A stretch of DNA of 64,000 nt from Medakamo hakoo. Taxonomy: Eukaryota; Chlorophyta; Trebouxiophyceae; Coccomyxaceae. The translations under genes were made by a program, and so were the position numbers. The notes beneath the pieces were generated by a model. It saw nothing but the letters and a program-made list of their open reading frames with translations, did not search any database and was not told the origin of the DNA. Every line of letters begins with the position of its first letter. Position 1 is the first letter of the stretch. Of this stretch, positions 9,437-20,169 are shown piece after piece. The stretch lies in contig CP089463.1 of NCBI GenBank assembly GCA_026636295.1, positions 248,001-312,000 on the forward strand, given 5' to 3'.

Positions 9437-10837
9437 TCACTCGTCGTCGCCGTCATCCTCATCGTCAAAGTCTTCCTCGGCGTCGTCGTCCTCCGTCCCG
9501 CCACGGCTCCCGCCCGACCGGCCGGACCGGCCAGACCGCCCGCCCGCAGACCCGCCGCCCGCGGACCCGCCGCGCGCACGCTTGGCCGGCCGTTTGGCGC
9601 CCTCCTCGTCGGAGCCGTACTCCTCATCAGACTCGCCCAAGTCCTCGGACTGGTGTGTGTGTGTGTGGGGTGGGTGGGTGGGGTTGGGGAGTGCGTGAGC
9701 CACCACGACACGAGCACGAATGAAAAAAAAAAGCACCACCACCACCGCCTCCGTTCCCCGCCTAGAGGTGCGGATCCGCGCACCTCCTCCTCGTCCGAGC
9801 CGTCCTCGAAATCGCCGTCGTCCGACCCGTCCGGGATGGGCGCACCCACCAGGGCGGCCGTGCCCAGGCCCTGGGTGTTGGTGGAGGAGGGGTGGTGGTG
9901 GGACCGTCAGGGTGACGGTCCTGGGGCGGGTGGGGGGGACCCGCTCCCGCCACCACGACCGCGCCGCCCACTCACTCCCCGCCCCCGCCCGCCACCGGCC
10001 GCCCCGCCCGCCCTCCACGCCGCACACTCACCGCGTCCTCGTCTTCCACGTCCTCACTGTAGTCGTCGTCCTCCTCCTCCTCCTCCTCCTCCGTCTCGTC
10101 CAAGTCTTCTTCGTCGTCTTCGTCCTCGTCCTCGTACGGTTCTTCGCCTTCCTCATCGCCGCCGGCCGACGCGCCGCCCGCGCCGCCGCCGTCGGAACCG
10201 CCGCCGTCGTCGTCGTCGCCGCCATCTGAGCCGCCGCCGTCGTCGTCGTCATCTCCGGCGTCCTGGTGTTGGTGGGCGGAGAGAAAAAAATGAGAGGGAA
10301 GGCGAGCGTGGGTTGGCAGGGGGCGGCCGCAAGGGTTCTCTCTTTTTTCGCCGCGCCGCCCACAGCCCTCCACTCACCTCCTCGTCAAAGTCTTCGCCCT
10401 CGTCGTCGTCATCGCCCTCCTCCGCGTCGACGGGGGCGGCGGCGGTGTCCGGGTCTGTTGTGTGGAGGGGTGCGGGAGCGCGCGTGAGGAACGGGAAAGG
10501 CCGCGGCATGCAACCGTGCGGCGGCCCATGGGGAAGGTCTCCCTCCCGTCCGGGCCCGGCGCCCCGCCCTACCCAGGCATGGCCTGCCGCCCCCACCAAT
10601 CTTGCTGAGCGCACACGCGTGTTCGCCCCCCGCCTGCATCCAGAAATTGGGGTGGGCGCGCCCAACAAGGCCCCGCAGCGGCCGGCCAACACAAACACGG
10701 CTGGCAGTCGAGGCACTGGACAGCAGCGGTCGTCCCCTTCCCCGCCGCGACGCCCCACGCCCCCAAAACTCACCCTGCTTTGTTGCCAGGGCGCCCAGGG
10801 GGTCCAGGACGCCGACCGGCAGGGCCAGGATCGACAT
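9437..10837 (-). CDS. Highly acidic, probably disordered nuclear protein
   Basis: Five exons on the minus strand (10837-10774, 10454-10378, 10262-10032, 9870-9784, 9649-9437) join in frame to 223 residues. I do not recognise it. A hydrophobic start (MSILALPVGVLDPLGALATK) is followed by long D/E/G/S tracts, including runs of seven or more consecutive acids (EEEEEEEDDD), then GSDDGDFEDGSDEEE. A basic patch KRPAKRARGG could be a nuclear localisation signal, followed by a (G/S/R)-rich stretch and a last acidic tail. Charge pattern and NLS suggest a histone-chaperone-like or nucleolar protein (inference). All splice phases agree. Donors include GTGCGC and GTGAGT. It diverges from the SICKLE-like gene with 167 bp between starts. 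Confidence 0.7.
10455..10773 (-). other. Intron 1 of the acidic protein gene
   Basis: 319-bp minus-strand intron. On the transcript strand it ends in a C-rich stretch before the CACAACAG acceptor. I see no embedded gene. Confidence 0.65.
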
Positions 10838-11004
10838 GGTCGTGTGTGTGTGGCTGGTGGTGGGGTGTGCCGGCCTTCTTTTCCTCGCTGGAAAGGGAAA
10901 CAGCTCTCTGCTCTGTGTCTTGCGCCGGGCAGGCAGAGGTGAGATGAATTGAAAGGACAAAGCCCGGCGCCCCTGTGTTTGTTTCGCTCGCTCGCCTCGT
11001 CGAG

Positions 11005-11942
11005 ATGGCCGAAGGCGAGGCCACCGACGACCGGCGCAAGCGCCTGAAGGCCATGCGCGATGAAGCGGCGGCGGGCGGGCAAGGTGAGAGAGGGCGGGAT
11101 GGCAAGGGGCGGCGGCGGCGGCGGCGGCCTGTGGGGGCGCAACCTGCCGCCCCCCTCTCCTCGTCCGCCCTCACGGCCCCACCGCTCTCACCCCTCCCTC
11201 CACCCCCCACACCACACACACACACACAGGCCCGCCCCTCCCACCGCCGGCCGTGACGCTGGCCAACCCACTGCTCGACGGGGAGGGCGGCGGACAACGC
11301 TGCGCAGGCGGCGCCCCCCCACCCCCGCCACCGCCGCCGTCCCTGTTCTCCAACCCAGCGGCCGCCCTGGCCGCGTCTGCGGCCGCGCACCGGGCGGCAG
11401 GGCATGGCCAGCGTGAAGGAGGAGGAGGAGGAGGGCGTGGAAGGGGGGGAGGGGGAGGAGGCGCGCACGCGCACGCGCACGGAGGCCGTGGCGGGCCGGC
11501 AGGGCCACCGCCGCCGCCGCCCGGCCTGTTGCTGCCGGGCCCGCCACCGGCGCCGGGTGCGGCGTGGGGCGGCGGCGGTCCCGGCCGCGGCGGCGGTGGG
11601 TGGCATGCCGGCGGCCCACCGCCCGGCTACGGCAGAGGGTGGCAGGGCGGCCGCGGCGGCGGCGGCGGGCGCGGGCGCAACGGCGGCGGCGGCGGGCGCG
11701 GCGGGCGCGGCGGGCGAGGAAACCACGACCCGCCGCCCTTCACGCCCGGCGCGTACCTGCGCCCCTCCATGCTGGAGGACCCCTGGGTGCGGTTGGGCGT
11801 GCCGCCGCTGGCGGCCGAGCTGGCTGGCGGCGCGGGTGGTCGTCAGGCAACAGAAGCAGGGGTGGTGGTGGGAGGGGAGGACGGCGGTGGCGGGCCGTCC
11901 GTCGCGGACGACGAAGGCGCGGCCGACCGGCCGTGGCACTGA
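11005..11942 (+). CDS. SICKLE-like glycine/proline-rich protein
   Basis: Two exons (11005-11083, 11230-11942), 263 residues. The N-terminus MAEGEATDDRRKRLKAMRDE and the C-terminal block FTPGAYLRPSMLEDPWVRLG resemble plant SICKLE proteins, which begin with an acidic RRERLKAMR-type helix and carry a PSMLEDPW motif; SICKLE acts in microRNA biogenesis and splicing in Arabidopsis. Between the two lies a very Gly/Arg/Pro/His-rich, RGG-like region of about 150 residues that is probably disordered and could bind RNA (inference). The identification rests on two short motifs and is not secure. It is convergent with the next gene, 136 bp between stops. Confidence 0.6.
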
Positions 11943-12078
11943 GGGCTGTGCCTCTCTGTCTAGAACTGTAGTCTTGATGTCCAGGCGCAGACAGAAGCGC
12001 GCGCTCTGATCGACACGCCGACCCCCCATCCATCCACCCATCCCCCACCCCCCACCCCACCCCCTCCCGCACACTCGC

Positions 12079-12718
12079 TCACTTTCCAAAATCTCCGAGG
12101 TCCGACCGCAGCCCTGTCAGCGGCACCTCCGTCGTCACGGCCATGCCATCCCCACTCTTGGCCGTGACCAGCACCTTGGCGTCAAAGGGCGACGCGTGCG
12201 CGTTCGGGTTGCAAAACGCTTCGAACAGGGCGAGTTCGCCCGCGCCCGGCTGCCCGACAAACCGAAACTCGGTCGACGGCCACCGCTGGGGGCGACTCGC
12301 CGCGGCCTTTTCAGCGAAGGTGGCAAGGAGGGCGGCTAGAGCCGCGTGAAGCTCGGCCGCTCGGGCGGGGGAGAAGGGGAGGCTGATGGTCGTCGCGCCG
12401 GCGTTGAGGCGCAGGGCTGGGTGGGTGGGTGGGGGTGGGTGGGGGGGGGTGGATGGGTGTGAGGGTCAGGATGTGCCCACCGCTTTCCCGGGACCCGTAC
12501 GGGTCCCGAAAGCTCCCCGCTTGCGCCACTCAAGGCTCCTCAAACTCACTCTTCTGCGTGGCCGCAGTCGCGTCGGCCGCCCGCGGTGCGCTGCCGCTGC
12601 GACGGCTCACAAGCGGGCGCGGCGGCGGGCCACGCATGCGTTGCGGTTGGGGCCCCGGGCGCGCTCGAGGCACGGCCGGCGGGCCCACCCGTGGGGTATA
12701 GTACAGTGTGGAGGTCAT
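12079..12718 (-). CDS. Conserved-looking plastid protein, function unknown
   Basis: Two exons on the minus strand (12718-12550, 12416-12079), 168 residues. The first 55 residues are rich in R, P, S and A and look like a transit peptide. The mature part is a compact mixed domain: TISLPFSPARAAELHAALAA, then RWPSTEFRFVGQPGAGELAL, FEAFCNPNAHASPFDAKVLV and GDGMAVTTEVPLTGL, ending DLGDFGK. It has no membrane segment and no catalytic motif I recognise. The well-ordered composition, unlike the low-complexity proteins nearby, suggests a folded, conserved stromal protein. The intron carries a strong palindrome (12482-12513). The transcript runs into the SICKLE-like gene tail-to-tail. Confidence 0.72.
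12482..12513. repeat. Perfect palindrome with flanking inverted arms in an intron
   Basis: A 20-nt self-complementary core at 12489-12508 (CGGGACCCGTACGGGTCCCG) is flanked by GCTTT on the left and AAAGC on the right, with two unpaired C on the left. It lies in the intron 12417-12549, so it can form a hairpin in the pre-mRNA or a cruciform in DNA. Confidence 0.85.
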
Positions 12719-12872
12719 GCGGAGCGTGGCACCGGGCTTCCGGGATGGGTCAGACGCGCGGCGCGGCGACGACACACAAGAGAGGAGGAGTGAGGGGAGG
12801 GCGTCCTCGTTTTTTTTCTCATGGCTTACCCACCCCCCCAACACCCCCCTCTCCCCCCGCCGCCGCGCGCCC

Positions 12873-14483
12873 TCAGTACACAAACGGCACGATGCGCCAC
12901 GGCACCAGCGCACAGTACCGGTCCCAGTCCGCCCCATACTTGCGCGCGCAGGCTTCGCCGTCCCGGCGGTCGCGGTGGATGAGGAGGATGCCAAAGTAGG
13001 CCGCGTAAAAGTACGGGACGCACGAGCCGGTCCCGCACGGCAGGCACCAGGCCAGGCTGAGCAGCCAGTCGCCGAAATAGTTGATGTGGCGGGCGACGCC
13101 CCACCAGCCGGAGACGAGCAGGCGGCGCCCCGACGCCGTCGTCAGCGTCTTGAGGTGCGCGACCGCCGGGCTGGACGGGTCGGTGCGGAACGCGTCCTTC
13201 TGGGAGTTGGAGCCGCGGAAGATGGCGTAGCCGGCCGCGAACAGGGCGTAGATGGACGCCGCCGCCCAGGACGGCAGGGCCGCCGGGAAGTCGGCCGCGA
13301 ACCGGGCGGGCAGGGTGTACACGAACGGCACCCAGGCCAGGTCGCCAAAGGCGAGCATGAAGCCAAAGCCGTCGGTCGTGATGTCCATGGTCGTGAGAAT
13401 GGCCCGCTCGTGCGCCAGGGCGTCGGCGACGTAGAGGGTGTGGAAGGCGATGACCATGGCCAGCGGGCGCGGGATGGTCCCGGTCCGGGCGACCGCCTTG
13501 GCCGCGCACGCCAGGTCGAGGAGCACCCAGCCGATCAGGCCCGGGTACAGCTCACAAAACTCTTTCCAGTCGAAGCGGGACAGGGCGGACGACGACCACG
13601 GCCCGCGCCCGCGCCCGCCGCCGCCGCCGCCGCCGCCGCCGCACCGCGGGTTCAGCTCCCGCCCCATGAAGAAGTTGTAGATGTGGGAGGGCGTGTCGCC
13701 GCCCAGGGCCAGCATGGGCTTGGCGCCCGACGGGCCGGCCCGGCCGCGGAAGGACGCGGCGTACAGGCACGCCGCCAGGATGGTCGACCACGCGCACGCG
13801 GCCGTGAGCAGGGGCACGAAATTGTCGTACGCCCAGGCCAGGCGGGGTGGGGAGGCCGCCCCAAAGCCCGCCCGCCCAAAGATGGGGGACGACGCCGCCC
13901 GCCACCAGGGCCCGCCGGACACGGTGGACGGCGAGAAACCAAACGCGGCGACGAGCGCGAGCGTCACGCCCAAATTGGCCAGGCCAGTCAGCTTGTACGG
14001 CAGGCGGCGGCCGTCCCTGAGGGGCGCGCCCAGCACGGTGGGCCCGGGCAGCAGCAGGTGGAGGCCCGCCTGGAACGCAAACCACGCGGGCACGGCCCAA
14101 AACGCCGGCCAGGTGAAGAGCGGGCGGGGCAGGCCCGGGAACGCGGCCGGGGAGCCGGCCGCGAGCCGGGACGCGAGGTCGCCCAGCCCGCCCACGCACC
14201 CGCGCTCGGCGTTGCACACGCCGACCAGGGCGTAGCAGACGGCGGGCAGGCCCACGATGAGGGCGAGGGGGCCGAGGACCGGCCCGCAAAACTCGTACTC
14301 GGCGTGGCGGCCACCACCGGCCACCGGGCGGGTGGTGGTCCGGGCGCGGGCCGCTGCAGGCGGTGGAGGCGGCGCGGGCGCCGCGCTCGATTTCCGCGCG
14401 GCAGCGGGCGGGGACGCCGCCCGCGGGCTCTTGCCCTTGGACGGCGTCAGCCGGCTGGACCGGCGCGGCGTGGAGCCAGCCAT
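12873..14483 (-). CDS. FK: Delta(14)-sterol reductase (FACKEL type)
   Basis: Reduces the C-14 double bond of sterol intermediates after CYP51, in the ER membrane, using NADPH. Single exon, 536 residues. It has many membrane spans and the ERG4/ERG24 signatures: [59 protein letters not shown] and the end [20 protein letters not shown] then [10 protein letters not shown]. The C-terminal WRIVPFVY and the ARHINYFGD box fit the C-14 reductase branch better than DHCR7. The N-terminal 75 residues are a disordered A/P/S/K-rich extension. A (GCC)n tract at about 13608-13642 inserts a polyglycine run just before the conserved [12 protein letters not shown] segment. It shares a 151-bp divergent promoter with transketolase. 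Confidence 0.9.
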   Translation of the reverse strand: MAGSTPRRSSRLTPSKGKSPRAASPPAAARKSSAAPAPPPPPAAARARTTTRPVAGGGRHAEYEFCGPVLGPLALIVGLPAVCYALVGVCNAERGCVGGLGDLASRLAAGSPAAFPGLPRPLFTWPAFWAVPAWFAFQAGLHLLLPGPTVLGAPLRDGRRLPYKLTGLANLGVTLALVAAFGFSPSTVSGGPWWRAASSPIFGRAGFGAASPPRLAWAYDNFVPLLTAACAWSTILAACLYAASFRGRAGPSGAKPMLALGGDTPSHIYNFFMGRELNPRCGGGGGGGGGRGRGPWSSSALSRFDWKEFCELYPGLIGWVLLDLACAAKAVARTGTIPRPLAMVIAFHTLYVADALAHERAILTTMDITTDGFGFMLAFGDLAWVPFVYTLPARFAADFPAALPSWAAASIYALFAAGYAIFRGSNSQKDAFRTDPSSPAVAHLKTLTTASGRRLLVSGWWGVARHINYFGDWLLSLAWCLPCGTGSCVPYFYAAYFGILLIHRDRRDGEACARKYGADWDRYCALVPWRIVPFVY

Positions 14484-14634
14484 TGGGGGATGGGTGGGGG
14501 TGGGGGCCGCGACGTGTGCGACGACGTGTGTGTTGCGTTTCGTCGCAATGGGCACCAAAACGGCTGTTTTTCCCCGCGCCGCCCCCCACACGCGAATTTT
14601 TTCTACCCTCCCCCAAACCAAACAAAACTCAACC
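14484..14634. promoter_or_regulatory. Divergent promoter, sterol C-14 reductase / transketolase
   Basis: 151 bp between outward start codons. ACGTGTG occurs twice (near 14511 and 14525) and a T-run lies at about 14598. Shared control of a sterol and a carbon-fixation gene is only inferred from spacing. Confidence 0.4.
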
Positions 14635-17578
14635 ATGCAGCGCACCCTCGCTCCCCGCGCGCCCGCTGTGGCTGCGCGCCCTGCCACGCGTCGCTCCGCG
14701 CCGGTCGTCCGCCGCGCGGCCGTCGCGCAGGCCGTCAAGACGTCCGAGGCCAAGGTCTACAAAGCCGAACTCGTCCCCGGCGCGGTCGGCGAGGCCATCA
14801 ACGCCGTCCGTTTCCTGGCCATTGACGGCGTCAACGCCGCCAACTCCGGTCACCCGGGCCTGCCCATGGGCTGCGCCCCCATGTCCACCGTCCTGTTCTC
14901 CAAGATCTTCAACGCGGACCCGGCCGACCCCAAGTGGGCCGACCGCGACCGCTTCGTCCTGTCCGCCGGCCACGGCTCCATGCTCCAGTACGCGCTCCTG
15001 CACCTGCTGGGCTACAAGAACATGACGGTGCGTTAAGGGGAGGGGGCGAGGGGAAGCAGGGCGGTCGTGCGTGCGCGCGGCGCGCCGAATCGCGAGAGCA
15101 CGCGCGTCCGGCGCGCCGGCCGCGCTAGCCGCTCGGCCGTTCGTGGCCGCCCTCGCACGGCCGCGCCTTGCTTGGGCGCGGTGTGCGGCCGGCCGGCGCG
15201 CTCCTTCCCCGACACGCCGCCCGGAGTGGCTAGGACAAGGACTCGGGCACCCACTGATTGGGTGGCGGCCGGCGTGCGGACGACGGAAGCCGCTCCCCGA
15301 CGCCCGGGTGCCCGGCCCTCGCCCTGAGCCGGCGCGTGGGCCAATCGAAGGGGGGCCGGGCGCGCTGTCTTGCGTGGTCGCGCGGGGCGGCTGTGCCGCC
15401 CCTCGGCCGCCCCGCTTTGCCGTCCACACGCAAGCTGTGGGTGTGTGCAAGCCCTGGCCGCCAGTCGCGCCGGTCCATAGGCGGGGACGGCGCGACGCGA
15501 AAGCGAAAAACGGCGCGGCTTTCTTCGCGCGCCGACGCTCGTGCGTCCGCCGCGCTCGCCCGGCCGGCGGCCCTGCCCCCCCTCCAGCCAGCCTCCGCCT
15601 CTCTTCTTCCGCCCTCCGCGCGTCCCTCACGCGCCCACCCCCACTCCCGCCCTTTCCCCCCTAGATCGACGACCTGAAGCAGTTCCGCCAGTGGGGCTCC
15701 CGCACGCCTGGCCACCCGGAAAACTTCGAGACGGAGGGCGTGGAAGTCACGACGGGTGAGTTTGGGGGGGGGGGGCGAGCAGAGCAGCAGCGGTGGGGCG
15801 CTGCCCTCACCCACACCCCGCGCCGCGCCCGCCACCCCTCTCTCACCCGCTCCTCCGCCCCCTCCCTCCCCCGCCCTTCCCTCCCCCCCGCCCCCTCCCC
15901 AGGCCCGCTCGGCCAGGGCATCTGCAACGCCGTCGGCCTGGCCGCCGCCGAAGCCCACCTGGCCGCCCGCTTCAACAAGCCGGACGCCAAGGTCGTCGAC
16001 CACTACACGTACTGCATCATGGGCGACGGGTGCAACATGGAGGGCATCTCCTCCGAGGCCGCGTCCCTGGCGGGGCACTGGGGCCTGGGCAAGCTCATCG
16101 TCCTGTACGACGACAACAAGATCTCCATCGACGGCCACACCGACATCTCCTTCACGGAGGACGTGTCCGCGCGGTACGCGTCCATGGGCTGGCACGTCCA
16201 GCACGTCGCGGACGGCAACCTGGACCTGGCCGGCATTGAGAAGGCGATCAAGGCCGCCCAGGCCGTCACGGACAAGCCGTCCTTCATCAAGGTGTCCACC
16301 CTGATCGGGTACGGCTCGCCCAACAAGGCCGACTCGCACGACGTCCACGGCGCGCCCCTGGGCAAGGACGAGACGGCGGCCACGCGCGAGAACCTGCAGT
16401 GGAAGCACGGCGAGTTCGAGGTCCCGCAGTCGGCCTACGACGTCTTCGCGGAGGGCGCCAAGCGCGGCGCGGCCAAGCACAAGGAGTGGGAGGCCACCAT
16501 GGCGGCGTACAAGACCAAGTACCCCAAGGAAGCCGCGGAGCTGGCCTCCCTGCTGTCCAACAAGCTGCCGGCGGGCTGGGAGGCCGCGCTGCCGACCTTC
16601 ACGCCCGAGGACAAGGGCCTGGCCACCCGCCTGCACTCGCAGACCATGCTCAACGCCCTGGCGCCCGTCCTGCCCGGCTTCCTGGGCGGCTCCGCCGACC
16701 TGGCGCCCTCCAACATGACGCTCATGAAGATGTTCGGCGACTTCCAGAAGGGGTCGTACGCGGAGCGCAACCTGCGCTTCGGCGTGCGCGAGCACGCGAT
16801 GGGCGCCATCTGCAACGGCCTGGCCCTGCACAACACGGGCCTGATCCCGTACTGCGCCACCTTCTTCATCTTCACCGACTACATGCGGTCGGCCATGCGC
16901 ATGTCCGCCCTGTCCCAGGCGGGCGTCATTTATGTGATGACGCACGACTCGATCGGCCTGGGCGAGGACGGCCCGACCCACCAGCCCATCGAGCACCTGG
17001 CGTCCTTCCGGGCCATGCCGTCCATGCTGACCATGCGCCCGGGCGACGGCAACGAGACGGCCGGCTGCTACAAGGCCGCCGTCCTGAACGCGGCCGGCCA
17101 GAACCCGGCCGGCAAGCGGCGCCCGTCCACGCTGGCCCTGTCCCGCCAGGGCATGCCCAACCAGCCGGGCACGTCCATCGACGGCACGGTCAAGGGCGCG
17201 TACATCGTGCACGGCGGCACCGCCAAGCCCGACGTCATCCTGCTCGCCACGGGGTCGGAGCTGATGCTGGCCATCGACGCCGCCAAGGACCTGGAGGCGG
17301 CGGGCATGAAGGCCCGCGTCGTTTCCATGCCCTGCTGGGAGCTGTTTGAGGAGCAGGACGCGGCGTACCGCGAGTCCGTCCTGCCCAAGGACGTCAAGGC
17401 CCGCGTGTCCGTCGAAGCCGGCTCCACGTTCGGCTGGGACAAGTGGGTCGGCTCCGACGGCGTCGCCATCGGCGTCGACACGTTCGGCGCGTCGGCCCCG
17501 GCCGACCGCCTGTACAAGGAGTTTGGCATCACCAAGGAGGCCGTCGTCGCCGCCGCCAAAAAGGTGGCCGGCAAGTGA
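14635..17578 (+). CDS. TKL1: Transketolase, plastid
   Basis: Thiamine-diphosphate enzyme of the Calvin-Benson and pentose phosphate pathways, moving two-carbon units between sugar phosphates. Three exons (14635-15027, 15665-15755, 15903-17578), 719 residues. A 35-residue R/A/P-rich transit peptide precedes the enzyme. Seen: [27 protein letters not shown], the thiamine-binding [20 protein letters not shown] and [30 protein letters not shown], and [15 protein letters not shown]. Length is typical of plastid transketolase. Codon use is strongly biased to C- and G-ending codons, more so than in its neighbours, as expected for a highly expressed gene. Confidence 0.97.
15028..15664 (+). other. Intron 1 of transketolase
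   Basis: 637-bp GT-AG intron, the second longest seen here, after the 766-bp cytochrome b5 intron. It is GC-rich with no open frame that looks coding and ends in a C-rich tract. First introns of photosynthesis genes may hold enhancers, but nothing in the sequence proves that here. Confidence 0.7.
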
Positions 17579-18222
17579 AGTGAAGCGTGCGCGGCGCGTG
17601 CGGCGCGTGCTTACAAAACGACAGCGGCCCCTTCAAACACACACTGAGTGTGGGCGGGTGAGAGAGAGAGAGTGAGGGTGGGAGGGTGTGTGTGCCTGGT
17701 TTTTCGGAAAAAAATGGGAGAGAGGAGTGTGCGTCCCCCCACCTTTACACCATCAAATCAAACTTTTTCTTTTTTGTGTTTTTTATGAGGGGAGGGGGCG
17801 TCCTGGGCGGGCGGGTGCGTGCGTCCGCCGCCTGTGCGTCCATCCCCTGTGTTCCCTGGAAACTTTTTTTCTTGCGTGTGTGGGTGTGGCGCGTGTGTGA
17901 TTCGTGTGCGGGCGGGGAGTGTGCGCTCAAAATCAAATCGGTGACTGAGTGACGGGATACTGGGTCTGGCTGTGCGCGTGCAGCGTGTGCGTGTGTAAGT
18001 GGACCCGGGCCCGGCACTTTGCGCCGAGGCAAAAATTAAAAAAACAAAGACGCACAGAGAGAGGGAGAAGGGTTGAGAGGTTGAGATGGGTCAGCGCGCG
18101 CGCGCCCACCTCACACTCGCTTGTTCTCGGCACGGCCTCCCAACCCGTCACAGGCCTTTCCTCTGCCCGCTCTCCCTGTACAAAGCTTCCCCACACCCTT
18201 GCCCTCTCTGTGTGGCACAACA
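17579..18222 (+). other. 3' region of transketolase and upstream region of AGM1
   Basis: 644 bp between tandem genes. It contains GT-rich and T-rich stretches (T-runs near 17763 and 17864), a TGTAA at 17994-17998, and a purine-rich GAGAGAGGG block at 18056-18070. No gene is supported. Confidence 0.6.
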
Positions 18223-20169
18223 ATGGCCGGCACGGTGGACGCGCCCGAGGGCGCGTTCACACCACAACAACGCCGCGTCGCGGCCGCGAGCCGGGCGCAC
18301 CCCAAACCCCCCGGCTTTACGCCCAAATTTGGGACGGCGGGTTTTCGGGCTGAGGCTGGGTTGTTAGGCTCGACCGCGTTCCGGTATGGGAGGGGGGTGA
18401 AGAGGGGAGGAGAGGCGCGTGCGTCGTGTTTTCGGCGACCGATTGAAACGCGATGGAAAAAAAAAAAAACTCAACCTCCCCTCCATCATCTCCCACACGC
18501 CAGCTGCGGCCTGCTCATGGCCGCCCGCTCCGCCCGGGCCGGCGGCGCCCCTGCCGGCCTGTGCGTCACCGCCTCCCACAACCCGGCCCGGGACAATGGT
18601 TTCAAGCTGGTCGACCCGCCGGCCGGGCACGGCTTAGACCCAGCCTGGGAAGGCATCGCGGACGGGTTAGCGGGCCTGGACGACGACGAGGCCGTCGGCG
18701 CCGCGGCTGTGGCGCTGTTGGACGGCGGGGAGGTTGTACCGGGCGTGCGCGTGCCGGTGCCGGCGTCAGCCGCGCCCACGTCCGTCCTGCTCGTCGGCCG
18801 GGACACGCGGCCGTCGTCGGCCGGGTTGGTCCAGGCAGCCGCAGACGGCGCGGCCGCCCTCACCCCGGGCCTGGCCCTCCACGACTTGGGTGAAGCCACG
18901 ACGCCGCGCCTCCACTGGGCGGTGGCGGCAGCCAATGCGTCACTGAAAACCGACGGCCGCTTGCCGGACGACCCGGCGGACGCGTGGTCGCCCGCCGCGT
19001 ACGCGCGCGCGCTCGCGGCCGGCCACGCTGCCCTCGTCGCGGAAAAACCGCCGGTCGCCTGGTGGGCCGGTTCTTCCGACAGTTTCTTAGCCGTCGACTG
19101 CGCGCACGGCGTGGGCGCGGCTCAGGTGGGAGAACTGGCGGCGGCGGTGGCGCCGGCCGGCCTGCGGCTGGGCGCGTTCAACCCACCGCGCGCGCACGAT
19201 GGCGGCGCGTCCCTGAACAAGGGCTGCGGGTCGGAGCACGTGCAGAAGACGCGGTCGCCGCCGACGGCGTGGGAAGCGGTGGGGACGAGCGCGTCGTCTC
19301 CACCCCCGCCTCCGGGCGCCCTATGCGCGGCCCTGGACGGCGACGCGGACCGCGTCGTTTTTTTCTTCAACCCAGGGACTGGTGGTGGTGGTGCGGGCGA
19401 AGGTTTCTTTTTATTCGACGGCGACCGCATCGCCTTGCTGCTGGCGGCCTGGTTGGGGCCTGTCATCGCTGCCTTGCCGCCGTACGCCGACGGGTCCACG
19501 CCGACCGTGGGCGTCGTCCAGACGGCGTACGCGAATGGAGCGGCGTCTGCGGCCGCTGCAAACGCGCTACCCGCCGGCCCCGCTGGAGTAGCCGTCGCCG
19601 CCACGGGCGTCAAGCACTTGCACGCCACGGCCGCCGCCCGCTTTGACGCGGGCATTTACTTCGAAGCCAACGGCCACGGCGCGGTCCTGTTGTCGACTCG
19701 GCTGAAGGAACATTGCGTGGGCGTGGCGGAGGACGGGAGTGCGGGCGAGGCTGAGAAAGCGGCCGCCGCCACCGTCACCGCCCTCGCGACGGCCTGCAAC
19801 CAGGCCGTCGGCTGTGCGCTGTCTGGCATACTGCTGGTGGACGCGGCGTTGCGCAACCTGGGCTGGAGTGGGGCGGAGTGGGCGGGCCTGTACGCCGACC
19901 TGCCGTCTGTCATGAGCGTGGTGCGTGTGGCCGACCGGTCCGTCATCACGACGACGCCCGACGAGTCCCGCGCGACGGGCCCGCCTGGGCTGCAAGACGC
20001 CCTGGACAAAGCCATGGCGGCCGCGGGCCGCGGCGCCCGCACGTTTGTGCGGCCGAGCGGGACGGAGGATGTGGTGCGTGTATACGCGGAAGCGGCCGAT
20101 GCCGAGGGTGCCGCGGCCCTTGCGGCGGAGGCGGAGGCGGCGGTGCGGGAGTGGGCGGGCGGGCTGTGA
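18223..20169 (+). CDS. AGM1: Phosphoacetylglucosamine mutase
   Basis: Interconverts N-acetylglucosamine-6-phosphate and -1-phosphate in UDP-GlcNAc synthesis, in the cytosol. Two exons (18223-18383, 18504-20169), 608 residues. Seen: the substrate-entry segment KFGTAGFRAEA, the active-site serine loop TASHNPARDNGFKL, the metal-binding loop DGDADRVVFF, GDRIALLLAAWLG, the sugar-binding FEANGHGAVLLS and the phosphate-binding RPSGTEDVVRVYAEA. These are the four landmark motifs of the hexose phosphate mutase superfamily in AGM1 form. The junction STAFR|CGLLMAARSA matches the family. A small glycine-rich insert follows DGDADRV. UDP-GlcNAc feeds N-glycosylation and possibly wall polymers. Confidence 0.94.
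   Translation: MAGTVDAPEGAFTPQQRRVAAASRAHPKPPGFTPKFGTAGFRAEAGLLGSTAFRYGRGVKRGGEARASCFRRPIETRWKKKKTQPPLHHLPHASCGLLMAARSARAGGAPAGLCVTASHNPARDNGFKLVDPPAGHGLDPAWEGIADGLAGLDDDEAVGAAAVALLDGGEVVPGVRVPVPASAAPTSVLLVGRDTRPSSAGLVQAAADGAAALTPGLALHDLGEATTPRLHWAVAAANASLKTDGRLPDDPADAWSPAAYARALAAGHAALVAEKPPVAWWAGSSDSFLAVDCAHGVGAAQVGELAAAVAPAGLRLGAFNPPRAHDGGASLNKGCGSEHVQKTRSPPTAWEAVGTSASSPPPPPGALCAALDGDADRVVFFFNPGTGGGGAGEGFFLFDGDRIALLLAAWLGPVIAALPPYADGSTPTVGVVQTAYANGAASAAAANALPAGPAGVAVAATGVKHLHATAAARFDAGIYFEANGHGAVLLSTRLKEHCVGVAEDGSAGEAEKAAAATVTALATACNQAVGCALSGILLVDAALRNLGWSGAEWAGLYADLPSVMSVVRVADRSVITTTPDESRATGPPGLQDALDKAMAAAGRGARTFVRPSGTEDVVRVYAEAADAEGAAALAAEAEAAVREWAGGL

Noticed and set aside
12708-14825. 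A 705-residue plus-strand open frame opposite the sterol reductase
   Set aside because: Arg/Gly/Pro-rich noise; the opposite strand encodes the complete ERG24-type enzyme.
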